A DNA stretch of 64,000 bases from Promerops cafer (Eukaryota > Chordata > Aves > Passeriformes > Nectariniidae), in NCBI GenBank assembly GCA_013398275.1, contig VZSE01004866.1:1998925-2062924 (forward strand), written 5' to 3'. Position 1 is the stretch's first letter. Every line of letters starts with the position of its first letter. Under the pieces are notes generated by a model. That model was given only the letters and a program-made list of their open reading frames with translations. It made no database searches and was not told where the DNA came from. A program made the translations under genes and the position numbers. Shown here piece by piece: positions 12,901 to 26,400 of the stretch.

Positions 12901-15900
12901 TTATGAACAACACTCCAGGGTGCCACTGGAATGGAAGAATAAACCAATTGAGGGAGGAACATAAAAATAAACAAATAGACTGTCCTCAGAAATCTGGAGA
13001 TCTTTTTGAGAGCCAAATATTTTAAAATATTTGTAATATCGAGCTATCTCCTTGTAATTATTGTACCCCTAAGTTTTTTGTGTGCTCAGAAAAGCAAAAT
13101 GCTGAACAACAGAGAGGAGTTTTTGAGAATTTTCTACTAGGAGCTTGCAGTGAAATTACTGGTGAAAAATGGTAAAATAGATCCAAATAACTTTTCATCC
13201 CATGCTTTTGAGAAGGCTGCTCAAGAGAACATCCATATGGAAATCAAAGTTGAGTTGGAGGAGCAGCCATCCCTGATCCCTACTAAAATATTATCTAAAA
13301 AATAAAAACTTTGAGTAATTTATGATATTTGGTTTTGATGCCTGTTTAAAAAAACAGTATATCCATAACTTGTGATGTTTCTGATGAAGTTATTTGTTAT
13401 AGTAAATACACACATCCATTATTAATACATTTCAGTCCATAAAGAAAATTCATGCAAATAAAAAGTAGTAGGGATAATGAATCTGCTTCTGCAGCTGGAT
13501 TTAATGAGGCAGAGTACACAGAAGAAAAGGAAGATTTAATGGGAAAAAGTTTAAAAGACAGATTTGAATTTTAAAATATATTCACTGTATTTCTCCTTCC
13601 TAGAAGCACATCATCCTCTCAATGAAAAATGACCAACATAATTTATTACTCTATGTTACTCTGGATAGAGATAGAACTGTGCACAAAAATTTTTAAGAGA
13701 AACAAGACGTAGAGCTGAGTTTTGAGCCCAACAACATGAAGTATAAAACTCCTACTGATTCCCTTGTGCCAGACATTCGCTCAGAAGTTGTTGCACAGAG
13801 GGATAGGTAGATACAAATTCTGCTAAGTGGCTTTCAGACACACAAAACATTTTTCAACTGAAGTGTAATGGAGACATTGAAAAATAACAGACATAAAAGT
13901 TTAGGTACAGTGTTTAGAAAAAAAAAAAGTCAGTAATAGCACTCTAGCAGTGATTGTGTATAAGTAGTATCAAGAGTTAGCAGAAGTGTGGAAAGTAAAA
14001 TGCCCAAACAATTACTGAGAGAAAACCAAACAAGAATAATGAGTTTATTTTTTCACACACAGCATTATAAGCAGCTAAAGGCCAAAGAAGCAATAAAGAA
14101 TAAACAGATCACAAAAAAACCCTGTATAGTGGAAAGGATCTGTGCTTGATTGCATTACGTTTGAAGCCATTGCAATTCTGTGAATCTGATCATTGCAATT
14201 CGTGGCTGCCAGAGAGAGCAAACTGAGAGTGTGAGCCACTTATTTGTACAATCTAATGAAGTACAAGGGTTTTGTGGTTAGAGCAAAGCTGTTTGCTCTT
14301 GAGAACACTTGTTAACAATGACCTGTGCTTGAGAAATTAAAAACATCAGATATTTTCTTTTTTCGCCTGTCTTCAAAAGGGTATAATAATTTTGATTGGC
14401 TGCCAATTAGGAAAAATGTAACTAACACACTGCTGGCCAAATACAGCAATCCAGATTTCGCAGAAAAAGGGAGAAAGCTAACAGTTGCTGTGGATTTTTC
14501 TGGTGCTTATCTCACTCATTCCTTCTGCATTTTGATTATTTGCAAAAAGACTGATGATTTAGACACACATGCCTAAGTGTGCCTTCCTTCTGCATCTGAA
14601 TATTAGAGAGGGAAATGTTCCGTTGTGCAAAGCTAAAATGAGTTCTATCCAAGGATAGATAATTTTAAATCTGAGGGTACTTATGTTATACATGCAGTCA
14701 TTCATCTGTAAGCATTTGCCTTATCTTGCAAGTGCAACTGGGATGGAAAATACAGAGAAAGTGTCTCCCATGGTGCTGGAATTTTAACTCCTCACAAATC
14801 CCTAACCCAGCTTCATTTCAGCATCTGATTTCTTGCCAGCTCCAACCCTAGTAAAATGAAGTTTTAGAATCTACTTTGACACCGTGGTCTCATATCATCT
14901 CCTCAGCATCTCATCTGAAAGCTCAGTATGTTAATAAAGGAGGTGACTTTCATGCAATCAGATTCCTTAGGATCTCAAAGCAGGTGTTTTATCTTCTTTG
15001 TCATTGTCTGACACATTCTCTCTTTTTTTCCCTTCCTGTTTAATCTCTTCTTCTCAAGAATGAGTGGTGCAATGCTACTGGAAGCAAACTGCAAATAGAG
15101 AGCTGTTCTACAGTGCATCCAATAAAAGCTCACCTGGAAATGACCAACAGCATGTTACTTTCATAACCATTCAGTTGCGATTAATGAAGAATGATGTCAA
15201 TACTACCTACCACTATTGTATTTGTTTTACAATTGAAAATTACTTTGAAATTTTGAGGAAATTATCTTACTTATAAATTCTATTGATGTTCATAGCTACA
15301 GCTCATTACTGGCCCATTTGCAGTTAGACTCCAAAAAAACTCTCTCTTCTAAGTCTTGGTGATACCACAGCCACACAGAAATCAATTCTGTAACAAGCCA
15401 TGGAGGAAGCTTTGATGTGGGGGGGCAACTGGCATTATGACAATAATTTCTTGCAGTCATTGACATTCATTGACATTCTTCTCAATCAGCTAGAAATTGT
15501 CTGAGTCCCAATACCATTAACTGGAAGAACACACAATCAGCCCAGAACAGGCTCAGCTGGGACACCAGGGAACAAAAATACCAAGAGGAGATATTTGTAA
15601 TTCTCTGAAGTTTGAGTGTCAGTAATATTGTGTCACTGAAATGAAGCCTCACACTGGTCTGGAAGCAGTGAAGGAGCTCAGTCCCAGCACGGTCACTTCT
15701 ATCTGTGTTTCATTGCTGTTAGGAAGGACCAAGGGTCTTACACTCCCATCTCTAGTGTCTGGTTTTAAGTCCTTGCAAAGTTTGTTGGAGTCTCTTGACA
15801 ACTACAATAAGATTTTATGATGATTTTTATAACACATTGCTGTCTCTGTCATATTTAGGTCCTGCCTGTATATGAGGCTGCATACAGTGTTAAATTTCAT

Positions 15901-17325
15901 CAGAACTCACAAATTCACACTCCAGGGTCCTGACTGAAGGTAGTGTGAATGGCTCAGATATCTGGAAACAAACAACCAGAGAGTCATTTGATGACTGTGG
16001 AAAGGTAGCAATGCATTCCACCAGCAGGTGCTTCCACATGCAGGCTGTGTAACCTGCTGGCCCAAAAATCCCTCCCCATTTATCTTTTTCTGATGGCATT
16101 GGTAAAAAGCAATAATTTCTATTTACACATATTTATAGAGCTACTACCAAACTCCTTAAATTCTTCAAAATGCCAGATTTTTTCCTACCTCCAAGGAAAC
16201 ACTTGTGTTTGACCCATACCATGTGTCAGTGCTCCCTTCTTCTTTTGACATGTTATAGATCCAGCACTGAGACATCAATGGTAATTATCACATTTCTGGT
16301 GATAAAAAACGATGAGAGAAGCACACAAATTGCCACATTGAAGCACAGAGAATTTCAGTTACGCTATTTGTCTCTGACATGGGTGAGCATCAAATTTAGG
16401 GATGTACTTGAAAAACAGCAATGTACAAATCTAGAAGTAATTTTCTGGCTGCTATAATCTGATATTTTATTTGTGCCTGAAAACATGAGAATAAATGTTT
16501 CTTACATGTGTGGCTTATGTATATGACTTGACAGTATCTTACTACTCATATAAGCTTCTTAACTTTTTCTAAATCCCAGTTATACTCTTGGTCTCGAGGA
16601 TGCTGGGTGGCAATTCTTCAGAGGAGCAATGCCCAAGTAATTGCTACACCGTTGTGTAAAACCAATAGCAGACAAATGATGCCATCGGAGAGCAGATGTT
16701 TAATGTGGGACAGGGTAGTAAACATGATGGCTTTTTATTTCCATTCTGCTCATCTTAGGCTCTGAAATTTCCATGCAGGAAGCTATGCAAGTAGGCTGAC
16801 AGCACTGTTGATTTTATTACTCTTATTTATGTGGAAGATTCTCTTGTCAGCCTGTTATTACTGTCGTTATCCTTGACTAGGACTTAATCACTCAAGATAC
16901 AACAGTGACTCGTCACCTTTCCAGCCATGTGTACAATTTTGAGTGGAAATGAGTGAATCCAATTCAAAGCAGTCAGCATAACTTTAATCAGTCAAGAGCT
17001 GCCAGCCTTCTATACACAAGGGTGTCCCTGGGTCAGCAGATGGACAAATCCTTCAGTAGCTGTCTGCCCGTTGTGCAGTGTGGTTCATTTGTCAGGGAGC
17101 TCTGCCCTTAGCAAAACATCCTCAATATTCAAACACTGCAATAAATCACAGCACAGAACAAGACTGTAGGCTGGATTTTTTTACAGCACTTGGTCCTTAA
17201 AGTAGCAGGAACATTATTGCAACAATTGTGCTTTGATTAAAATTTGTCATGTGAATACACAGGTCTGGCTTCCGAGGCTCCCAAATCATGACTGTGAATA
17301 ATCTGGTGATACTTGTTAATGTGTA
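9946..17325. other. Long non-coding stretch, no recognised features
   Basis: No gene or repeat family was identified. Several open frames of 60-136 codons occur near 9.9-11.7 kb, where GC is higher, on both strands and overlapping one another. None shows a domain. An A-rich low-complexity tract lies at 12,017-12,044. The stretch at 9,946-10,140 may be an upstream extension of the minus-strand remnant, but its frames are ambiguous. Confidence 0.45.
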
Positions 17326-17328
17326 CAG

Positions 17329-17454
17329 ATACTTACACAAACACACTCACACACATGCACCCACAACACACATAATATGTATGAATTATTATTATTATTA
17401 TTATTATAAGGCTTGCCTATACATCATAGTTCCTGTGTGTATGTGTGTGTGTGT
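17329..17454. repeat. Compound microsatellite: CA-rich, (TTA)n, TG-rich
   Basis: A CA-rich tract (about 17,329-17,372, interrupted) is followed by an uninterrupted TTA/ATT trinucleotide run (17,385-17,408) and then a TG-rich tract (17,434-17,454). The CA-rich and TG-rich arms are complementary in register, so the block could fold back on itself with the TTA run in the loop. Confidence 0.85.
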
Positions 17455-19786
17455 TTAAACTGGAGACATAACTTGACTCCCACCTCTACAACTGACCTCT
17501 TACTCCTGATAATATATAAAATCTCAGTGTAGACTGAATAAAAATGAAGCTCCTGCAAAACCTGTAAGTTTTCCAGAATTTTTTATTCTATAAAAACACA
17601 AACCCAAAACATTTCACAGTGTCTTGCTTAAAATAAGAAAGAGGGTGACAGTGATAAATGCACCTTTCTTTCATACTAAAACAAGATTTTGTCCTTTAGC
17701 TGAGATATTTTTCCGAAGTTTTTTACTGGAACAGATACATTTCTACCACACAATTTTGGTTCTAATAGATTTGCATCAAAACCCCATCATCTCCAGGGAG
17801 AAGTATTTTTCTTGGAGTGTGTTTACACTTAAGGGGCTGAGATTTTCTGAAACAAAATAAAATTTAACAAAGATGTCTGATTAAGTAGGTAGCAAAGAAT
17901 TTGTCCCTAACAGCGTTTTGAGTTAGGACCAATTTGCATTTTTCAAGTGCTAATTTTCTGAAACATCTCACTATTCATTTCTGTGTACACTAATGTTACA
18001 CAGATGATATTTTTAATTACATACTAGGAAAGGAACCTTAAAACCATGAGGAAAACGCGGGAAATATGTGTTAAAACATTTTACTGATGACCAATTAATA
18101 CAAGATGCAAAAAAGGTTCCTTAAATTTTCTAGGAACAGAGTTATCTAAAACCTAGTGCAAGCTCTTCAGAAGAGATAGGCACTTTGATTGTTAAAGTGT
18201 CAGTTCTTCATGTGTCAACTTCTTCATGTTTGTCCAGTATCCTTCCATTTTTTTTATTTCAAATGTCTCCTCATTTTTAGAATTTATCATGATAAGCATT
18301 TCATTCAGTTGACTTTACTACAATAATTGAAATTCTGCAGATTAGGTGAATGTCTCCCAAGAAATCATCTTTATCTTGTAATTTCCTTTTAAACTTGACA
18401 GCCAGGCCATCCCTTACTACTTAAGGACAGGTCTGTGGTTGTATTTGACATTCCTATATTTGACCCCCTTTCTGCTCTTGATGTTTTCCCCACACTGTCT
18501 CATCAACACCTGTATTTGCCTTTCAGCTCACAGGCCTTTCTTCTTTTTGAGAACCATTCACACATTTTCCACATTCATGCCAACAACTTTTTCAAGTAAA
18601 GAATTGAAGTAGAAAAGGGAAAAATGGCTAAAATAATCTTCTTTCACACAGACTAAGGGAGAAGTGTGCTGGACAATTGTGTGCAATCTTTTCAGTATAA
18701 AAATGAAGTTCCAGTATAAAGTCACACCCTCAATTTTTGAACGAAATTAAACCTGTCTCATTCCAGTCTTTCTTCAGGAGAGCATGTATGACTTAGAGTA
18801 ACATAAAAGAACCTGACATTTCAGCATGACAAAAGCAAGGAAGCACAGGAAATTGAGAAGATGGGCTATTGTTTCTGAAACTGGTTGTCAAAACCCTGCA
18901 CGTTGTATACTTTGAGCTGTGCAGAAGCATCGGAGCTTCTGAGAGCTGACAAGAACAAGAAATGATCTCTGAACCTGCAGGGGATCCTAATGAGATTCAG
19001 CTCTCATTAATAACATCTTTCAGTATCATCTACTATTTTTTAAAATTTCTTTGCTACATCTGTGAATTGGCCAGAAGTCACTGTATTTCACACAAAACCC
19101 TCCTTTTGCTGTTGCCTCTTAGCTCTGTCCTGCCTTCTGCAAATTGTCATGGATGTTTCCAGTGCAAAAATGCAGGGTTTAGACTCCCATTGAAGTTTGA
19201 CAGCACTTCCACAGTTTAATTTACCACATTGTACAAAATTGGTACAATTGCATTGGTACGAAATGGCTCCAAATGTTTATGGGAATAACTGGATCTATAA
19301 AGAAATTGTGCTGCCCTGTGTTCTCCAGCTCCAGCCTGTAAAGCAGCAGTACAATAAACCCTTCATTTCTCTGCAGAAATGAAGAGCAGCAGGAAAGAGG
19401 TGACAGGAGGGTAAAGCATCCCCAGAGAGGATCAGCATAGCAGGTGCATCATGAGGCAAGAGTGCACAGATCATCCCTCAAGCTGAGTTTTGAGGATGCT
19501 GTATAGATGCTGAGATTTAGGTAAAATACATCTCTATTAAATGAAAAAGAAGCCCTTTACAAAGGCAGCCCGACTTTTGCCACGTTTCTCCACAGGAAGG
19601 CTCACCTTAATCTTGTCTCTTCTCAGGTCCATCAAAGACCATTCAAGACCTGCTGACATCAAGAGACCTTTTGCCATGGACTTTTTTAGTACTTGGGTTT
19701 ACCTGGCTGCTCATTTGCTGAATGGTGCTTCATCAATGACCTTCCACCATTGCTCCTTCCATTCTCAGAAGCAGACCAGTCTCTGG
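17455..19786. other. Non-coding DNA, no recognised features
   Basis: Ordinary AT-rich sequence. No repeat family, no convincing open frame. Confidence 0.5.
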
Positions 19787-19812
19787 CTCACTCACTCACT
19801 CATTCACTCACT
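19787..19812. repeat. (CTCA)n short tandem repeat
   Basis: About six tetranucleotide units of CTCA with one substituted unit (TTCA). It lies within a longer open frame of no recognised content. Confidence 0.85.
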
Positions 19813-20391
19813 TGTGTCACCAGGCAAGGGTGGCCTAGAAAATCATCTGTTCCCTTAGATATAACAAAATCACTGCTCCAGCCATGGATATACTGGAAAA
19901 TTTGCTTTCATTTGCTAGTGACTTTAGTTTGTGCTAATATTTGCTTCACACTCAAGTTTTCTGAATTAGAAAAATTTTGCCCTAAAAGCCCTGGGATAGA
20001 CACTGCAGGAGAACTCTGCTGTTGACCTCAGGTAATTAAATACCTCCTGCCACTCTGGGGCACTTTCCTCTGTGACAGGTCACAAGGTACCAGTGTTGGA
20101 TGTGGTATAAAAAATAAGCAGATAAAAATTCTCCTTTACAATTAACCGTGAAGTTATTATATATTAAGAGAAGTTTTTCTGAGATAAACAGTTATATCCT
20201 TTAATCTCCTTTACATATATTTTCAGGCACCTGCAAAATTCCAGTCTGGAAGTTAATACCTCCAGATTTTTCGCATTGCATTTTCTTGCAATGAGTATTG
20301 CAGTATTCATGGGCATCTCTGTGTCTTATGTGTCTTTTCCAGATAGGAACCCTTATAATGAAATTTTTTAAAAATTAAATAAATGCATGGG

Positions 20392-20414
20392 CACACACAC
20401 ACACACACACACAC
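20392..20414. repeat. (CA)n microsatellite
   Basis: About 11 uninterrupted CA units followed by a short TA-rich tail. A plain dinucleotide repeat, probably polymorphic in length. Confidence 0.92.
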
Positions 20415-23400
20415 ATATAAATATATGGAAGAGCATGATTTTTTTTCCTCACTTATGTTCTTCCCAAACAGGACAGACACATCTGTCGATGTGTTTAAAT
20501 TTATTTTTGTTCACATAGTAGACTTACTCATCATAGCCAAGACTCAGCCTCTTCTCTATTCGAACCCTCCTTTTTAGAGCAGCCACATATTTGTGAATCA
20601 TAACACAAAGTAGAGAAAGGAGCAGTGCTTATTTTACATTCAGATAAAATCTTGAGAAAGAAGTTCACTTTAAAAACTGAAGAGAATGAACAGTTGGAGC
20701 TACTTCATTAAATCAAGATGCCATTTGCAAAGGAAGTCAGGTTATTCCAGTAACACTTTCCTGATCATTAGTGGCTCACAACCATGAAAGGTTTTCTCCA
20801 AATTCCAGATGTCAAGGCTGTCTCATTAACAACTGCAAGAGGAAAGTGCCTTGATTTTTCGTCTCAACATAGAAAATTGACAGGCATGAAAGGCTAACTC
20901 TGAAAATGAATTTTCAACTAAAAGGAACTATTGCCAAAGTTAAAACCTGTGTGGCAATCCTAAAGCCATTCTCTATTTAGCATGACAAAAACTTTTATAT
21001 TCTAATCTTTTTGACTTATCTAACAACACTGCTCCTACCAAATTCTTACTGAAATCAAGGAAAACTTGATCAGATCCATCAAATGTTTCCCCTATGATGT
21101 TAAGAGTTGTTCTTCCAGCTCAGTGGGACTCAGTATTCCAAGTAATCTGGTAGGAGGTTGTCAGTTTATCTGCAGTTTCCAGTGCCTTCTGTTTTCACCT
21201 TTTTTACTTTTGTTGCAGGAGAAACTGTCATTGCTGCTTTACATTTTATGCCGAGGAGAATGCATTGGTCTAAAAAATTACAGAATATCTTTAGTAATTT
21301 TCGAGCAGATTGTTGTGAAACAAGCCATGAAACTCAGATCCTAGCTTACTGGAACACAGGGGAATTTACTCTTGGAAGCTTTCATTTAGCAATGTTTATT
21401 TTATTCTTCAAAGATAAGTGTTCTTTCGTCTTAGATGAAATGTGTGATACGTCAACTGAGTCGGAGAAATGGAAATTCTTTTATTTAGTAGTTTTGAAAG
21501 GATAATGTTTTCCACAGCATATTGTAATATTTATTTGGTTTATACTGTCTTTTTTACTCTTTTTTTAATGGATACAACATTCTTTGCAGGGAACTTGAAC
21601 TGCAGTGTCATGCAGCTATAAGCAGCTGTAGATCTAAATATTTTTTCAAATAAAGATGAAGTTGTGACAAACCTTTCCAAATTTGTGACTTGAAACCAAT
21701 ACTTTCTTGGCCTCCAGAATTTTTGTGGTTTGGTTTTGGTGTGGTGACTTTATTGTTGTCTTTGGCTTTTTTGGGCTTTGTTCTGATGATAGATTACTTA
21801 AAGCATTCCTTGTTTCATCCAGGTTTTGATGGCCTTGTTCTTTGCTTTTCTGAACATAAGTTGGAATATTAAGTTAAACAAAATATCATTTAAGAAATCT
21901 TAATTCATCTCGTGAAAGAAAAATAAAAGTTTAAGACAAAATAGTAAAAACAAATTTTTCATTTGAATGTTAGGAGAAATGAGCTAGAGAAGTTTGGTAG
22001 GTATCCAGATTATATTCAGATCTACCTTCTAATCTGACAGATGTATCATATGAGGAGCAAAATGACATAGAAAAAGCTGTCACTCACCCCAGATTCATGA
22101 TTCTTCAGGTGTTGGCCAATTTCCAGCTCATTACTGCAAAGCTCAGGTTTGAAATTTTTCATTAAAAGATGTGAGGTCACAGATGCAAAACAGTGAAGAG
22201 GATTTTCCTCCTGTAAAAGTCTGGGGGTGTCGTGTTGCCTGCCTTGGGTCTTGCCAGGACTTCTGGTGTCTCCTACGAGTCACGGAAGTGACTGTCAGGG
22301 TGCCAGGAGGAGAAGCTGACAAAAACATCACCACCACCAGAATTTATCTGAATAGATCTGCATCAAACATGACAGCTTGGGTAAATCATCAAATTTCAGT
22401 GAAGTATGTTTTCTCTAGGAATTTTTTTTTTTTTTCAAACCAGCTGTAATAAGGAACTTCTGCAAATAACAGGGTACAAAGAAAAATGCAGAAATATGGT
22501 AGAAAAACACTAGAAATGTGGAAGAGAGTATCAGGAGGCTGTAGCAGTGGAAGGTAATTTGTGCCTTCAGTGTATGTGAGCATGGATCATGGTGGTGTTT
22601 CCCTTGACACCAACGTGTATATTTACACAAAGACACACATTTATACTTGAGACTCTACACAAAGCTGTTTCTTTATGTTTATGCACACATGCAGATGTAA
22701 GTTTTAAAGTTCAGCACTTCTCTTCCATCTGCCCTTCCACCCAGTCTTTACATATGCTTTAAAATTTCAAATTATCAGAAGACTTAGATGTTTCCAAAAA
22801 AGAAAATTTGAGCAAAACATTTTAGATGTTGTAAAAAGAAGCCATTGAATGAAGGTTTATAGTGTGTGTTCTGAGTTCAGGCTATGCAGTCAGAGTGGCA
22901 TTTCTGGCCTGGAAAACCATTGAAATTGTCTGGCTAGCATTTCCCAAGCTAATTGATTAGAGGTTGGATATCTATCATATTGTTAAATTATTTGTCACTC
23001 TGAAATTCAAAGAAGTCACCAGAATATTTTCTGCAGTCATGGTGGACTCTTGGGCCTCACTGTAGAGCTGGCACTAAGGATTTTCCTCTATTAGTTTTTA
23101 AATAATTGAAGAGACGTGTATAGGACAGATACAACAGAAAATTGAGAGAGAACAGAGGATGCTTTCAGAATATCACTGGACAATTTGGCAGTGATGTATA
23201 CTTAGAATTACACTACTTACAGAAATTAGTTTCCCTGTAGAATGCCAGAGTATGTATTTCAGATATTACTTAGGACCTCAGATGAACTGACTACATTTAA
23301 CTATCCTACATAGTTGAAATCTGTGCTCAAAAGGATATTGCCTTGAAATTACCAAGTTGATAGCTTCCCTTTTTTTTTTTTTGTGCACATAAATGTTCCT

Positions 23401-26400
23401 TTAAAAAGCCATTCTAAACAAAACTAACTCAAAATAATGTGGAGAAGAGCCATTTCAAATGGGCTTTGCCACAGTCACCTCCTATTTTTCTTGCATGAAG
23501 GACAGTATTTGGATAGATTTTTATTCACGATAAGTGAATAATAGACTGAAATCACAGCCAGAGTTACAGTCATCACAGTATTTTGGACACTGCTAAAATC
23601 AACAGGGAGTTAGGAGAAATTTAAAATATCTTAAATTCTTGTTCAAATATAGGTTCAAGACAAATAGTTAGGCTGTAAACCATCCAGGGGCAGTACCTAA
23701 AGATGTAAGAGGAATAGTTTTAATTGGCATATCATCAGTTACTCCAGCTGATGTACTTGCTGGTTTTCTTCCAAATCTTTAGAGATGTTTCCACATCAGT
23801 TTTTCCAAGATTTCTCTGTACCCAATAGCTAAAGTAACAACAAACACAACAGACAAGTCTTCATGTCAAAGTAAGTTTACCAACACCTCTTAAACTCTGG
23901 AAAACAAGGTTTCAGGACAACTTCAGTTGGCTTCAGTTGGTCCTAATAAACACCTCATAGAACTGGCCATCATACACAACTATAAAAAAAAATTGTACTA
24001 TGACAGCATAGAGCCCAATTTACTCTTGTGTCTCCTGAAAGCTAAAAAGAGAAAGAAAAAAATTCTGTGTGAGCCAATGACACCTTTGAGAGAAATCTGC
24101 CATAATGAAAAGATACAGACAAGGGCACTCAGCCAGCCATCAACAGAGTCTCTGTTCGTCTTGCAATCGTGGAGGTTCAGGGATTTATCATTCAGGGATT
24201 TAAGCTCTGTGTCTTTCAACCAAGGTTTTTTTTTAACCCCATCCCTAAATTAAGTTTACAGCTGATTGAAGATGACAGGTTGTCAAACTGACAGTGACCT
24301 CTTGGTCCAAACAAGAGCTGTCAAGAGATGACAGCCTGGTCCCTGACAGCCTTGCTGAGAGAGACAAAGTTGCCACTTGTAAAAGCCTACCTACCTGTCC
24401 CACCACCTGCTTAGGGGTCACTTCTAAGCCAGTGAGGCTCAAAGGCAAATAAAAGGATCAGCAGGAGTCTGTGTGGAAGCATGAAACAGCAGCACATGCT
24501 CTGAGCAAAACTGGCAGGGATAACACAAACCAACTCAACGTCTTCCACAGGTGGATCCAGGTGAATCCCTGTCAGGCAAGAGAGTATCAATATTTTTTCT
24601 TTCCAGCTGACAGCCTAGCTGAAATCTGGAAGAAAGGAGGAAGGAAATGAAAGCAGAAATTTATGGATTTATGATTAGGAAGAGAAGGCCAAGAGGAGTT
24701 TGCAGACATGAAAACTGGCTTTTGCAAAAAACTTCACCTGGTCTGGTGAACCAAATGGTACCCAGGCTTTCAAGTTCTGTGCTAAGCCAAGTTAAGAAAT
24801 GCTCTTGTTCCTGTGGGAGCGGCTTTGCAGCAGACACTCTCCACACTTTCCAGGTTAAGCAGCTCCTGCACTGGGAATTTCACATTACTGTCCAAGCTCT
24901 AGCTTAATGGAATCACCACTTCATGTTGGAAAAGCCTGAAGATGTACTTGAAAAGCATGTCAGAGCTCTTGCCTTCCTTCTAATCTCTGAGATCTTGCTG
25001 TGAAAAATTCTTAATCTGGCCATTCAAAACCAAACCAAGCCTGCTGTTTCTTTTACCACAGAACAATGGAAATAATAATTGATGTCATATTGTAGTAATA
25101 ATAGATGTCCCATTGCCTCTAAAACCCACAGGATTCAGAAGGCCGCAATTACAGTAGCTCTTTTGAGACTTTACTGGTAGTTCTAGGCAGCAGAAATATC
25201 CTTAAGTGAACAAAAATTCTGGCAGCTGAATAAGGATTATTTTAATTTGAGATGCCTCAGATCTGAGCAGCTCTGATTTGTTCATGCTTATGTATTTCCA
25301 TTCATGCATTTGTGCATCCCCTCCTGAGATTTAAAGAAGCAACGCATGAATATGGAGTGGAAAGAAAATCCTCTGGAAGGAAATAAAAACACAAGTCTAC
25401 CCTGAAAAGGAATACTGGCTCAATTATACTTTAGCACATTTTCTAAATTAATTATACAAAAGCCAGTACAAAGATTCAGACAAAAAGAGAATAAATGAGG
25501 TGCTGCCTCCATTTGATTATTGAATAGAAATGGCTGTGAGGCATTTCCATTTTAAAAATATCACCCCAGGAGTCATCTTCTTGAGCTCATCACCTCAGCA
25601 TGTCTCCAGCACCCTTAAATAGGAAAGGTTTATGACAACTTTTCAGCTGAAGCTTCTTTTAATTGACAGAATTTTGTTGCCACCACTAAAGAATAATTCT
25701 ATGAGCTTTAGAACATGAATGCAGTGACTGCTGCATATGGATTCTCTTCCAGTTTCCTTCAAAATTCTGCTCCAACAAAATCCCTCAGAGGTGGTGAATT
25801 GGGCTATGGTGAGGGATCTTTAACTTTGGAACACAAGCTGCTTTTGTAAGTGTTTTGCATTTTCAGGTTACCTTTTCCTGAAATTTTGGCTCCATTACTG
25901 TTTGCTGCTTTCCTAACAAGAAAGCTTTCCTTAACTCCTAATGTTTCATACGGATGGCAGTTGAACACCTGAGAAAAAAAAATCTTGGAAATGGGCATAT
26001 AAATCCATACCTGAAGAAGATCTCTCAAATATACTAGTGACACTGCACACCTCAATGGTGTGCAGCACTACTGGGAGCAGCACAGCTGGGAAATCAATCC
26101 ACTCATTCAGATACCTGCAAAAAAATGAGGAATGCAGTTGAAAGTAATTCTGTCTCATGAGGAATTCTAACATTTCACTGATCCATGTCTGAGAGGAAAC
26201 TCTTAAAAATGCAAGAATGTTTAGAGAGAAAAAGGCCTGTGGATCTGACCTGCAGCCTGAGGTATACCAAAAACATTGAACTTGACATGTACGCCCTCAC
26301 AAGCAGCTTCCTCAGGACAGAAGAGAAACAGAAAAAATATAAAAAGAGAAGGACTTTGTTGTATTATCAGCATTTCCTTTTTGATTTTATAAAACAGAAC

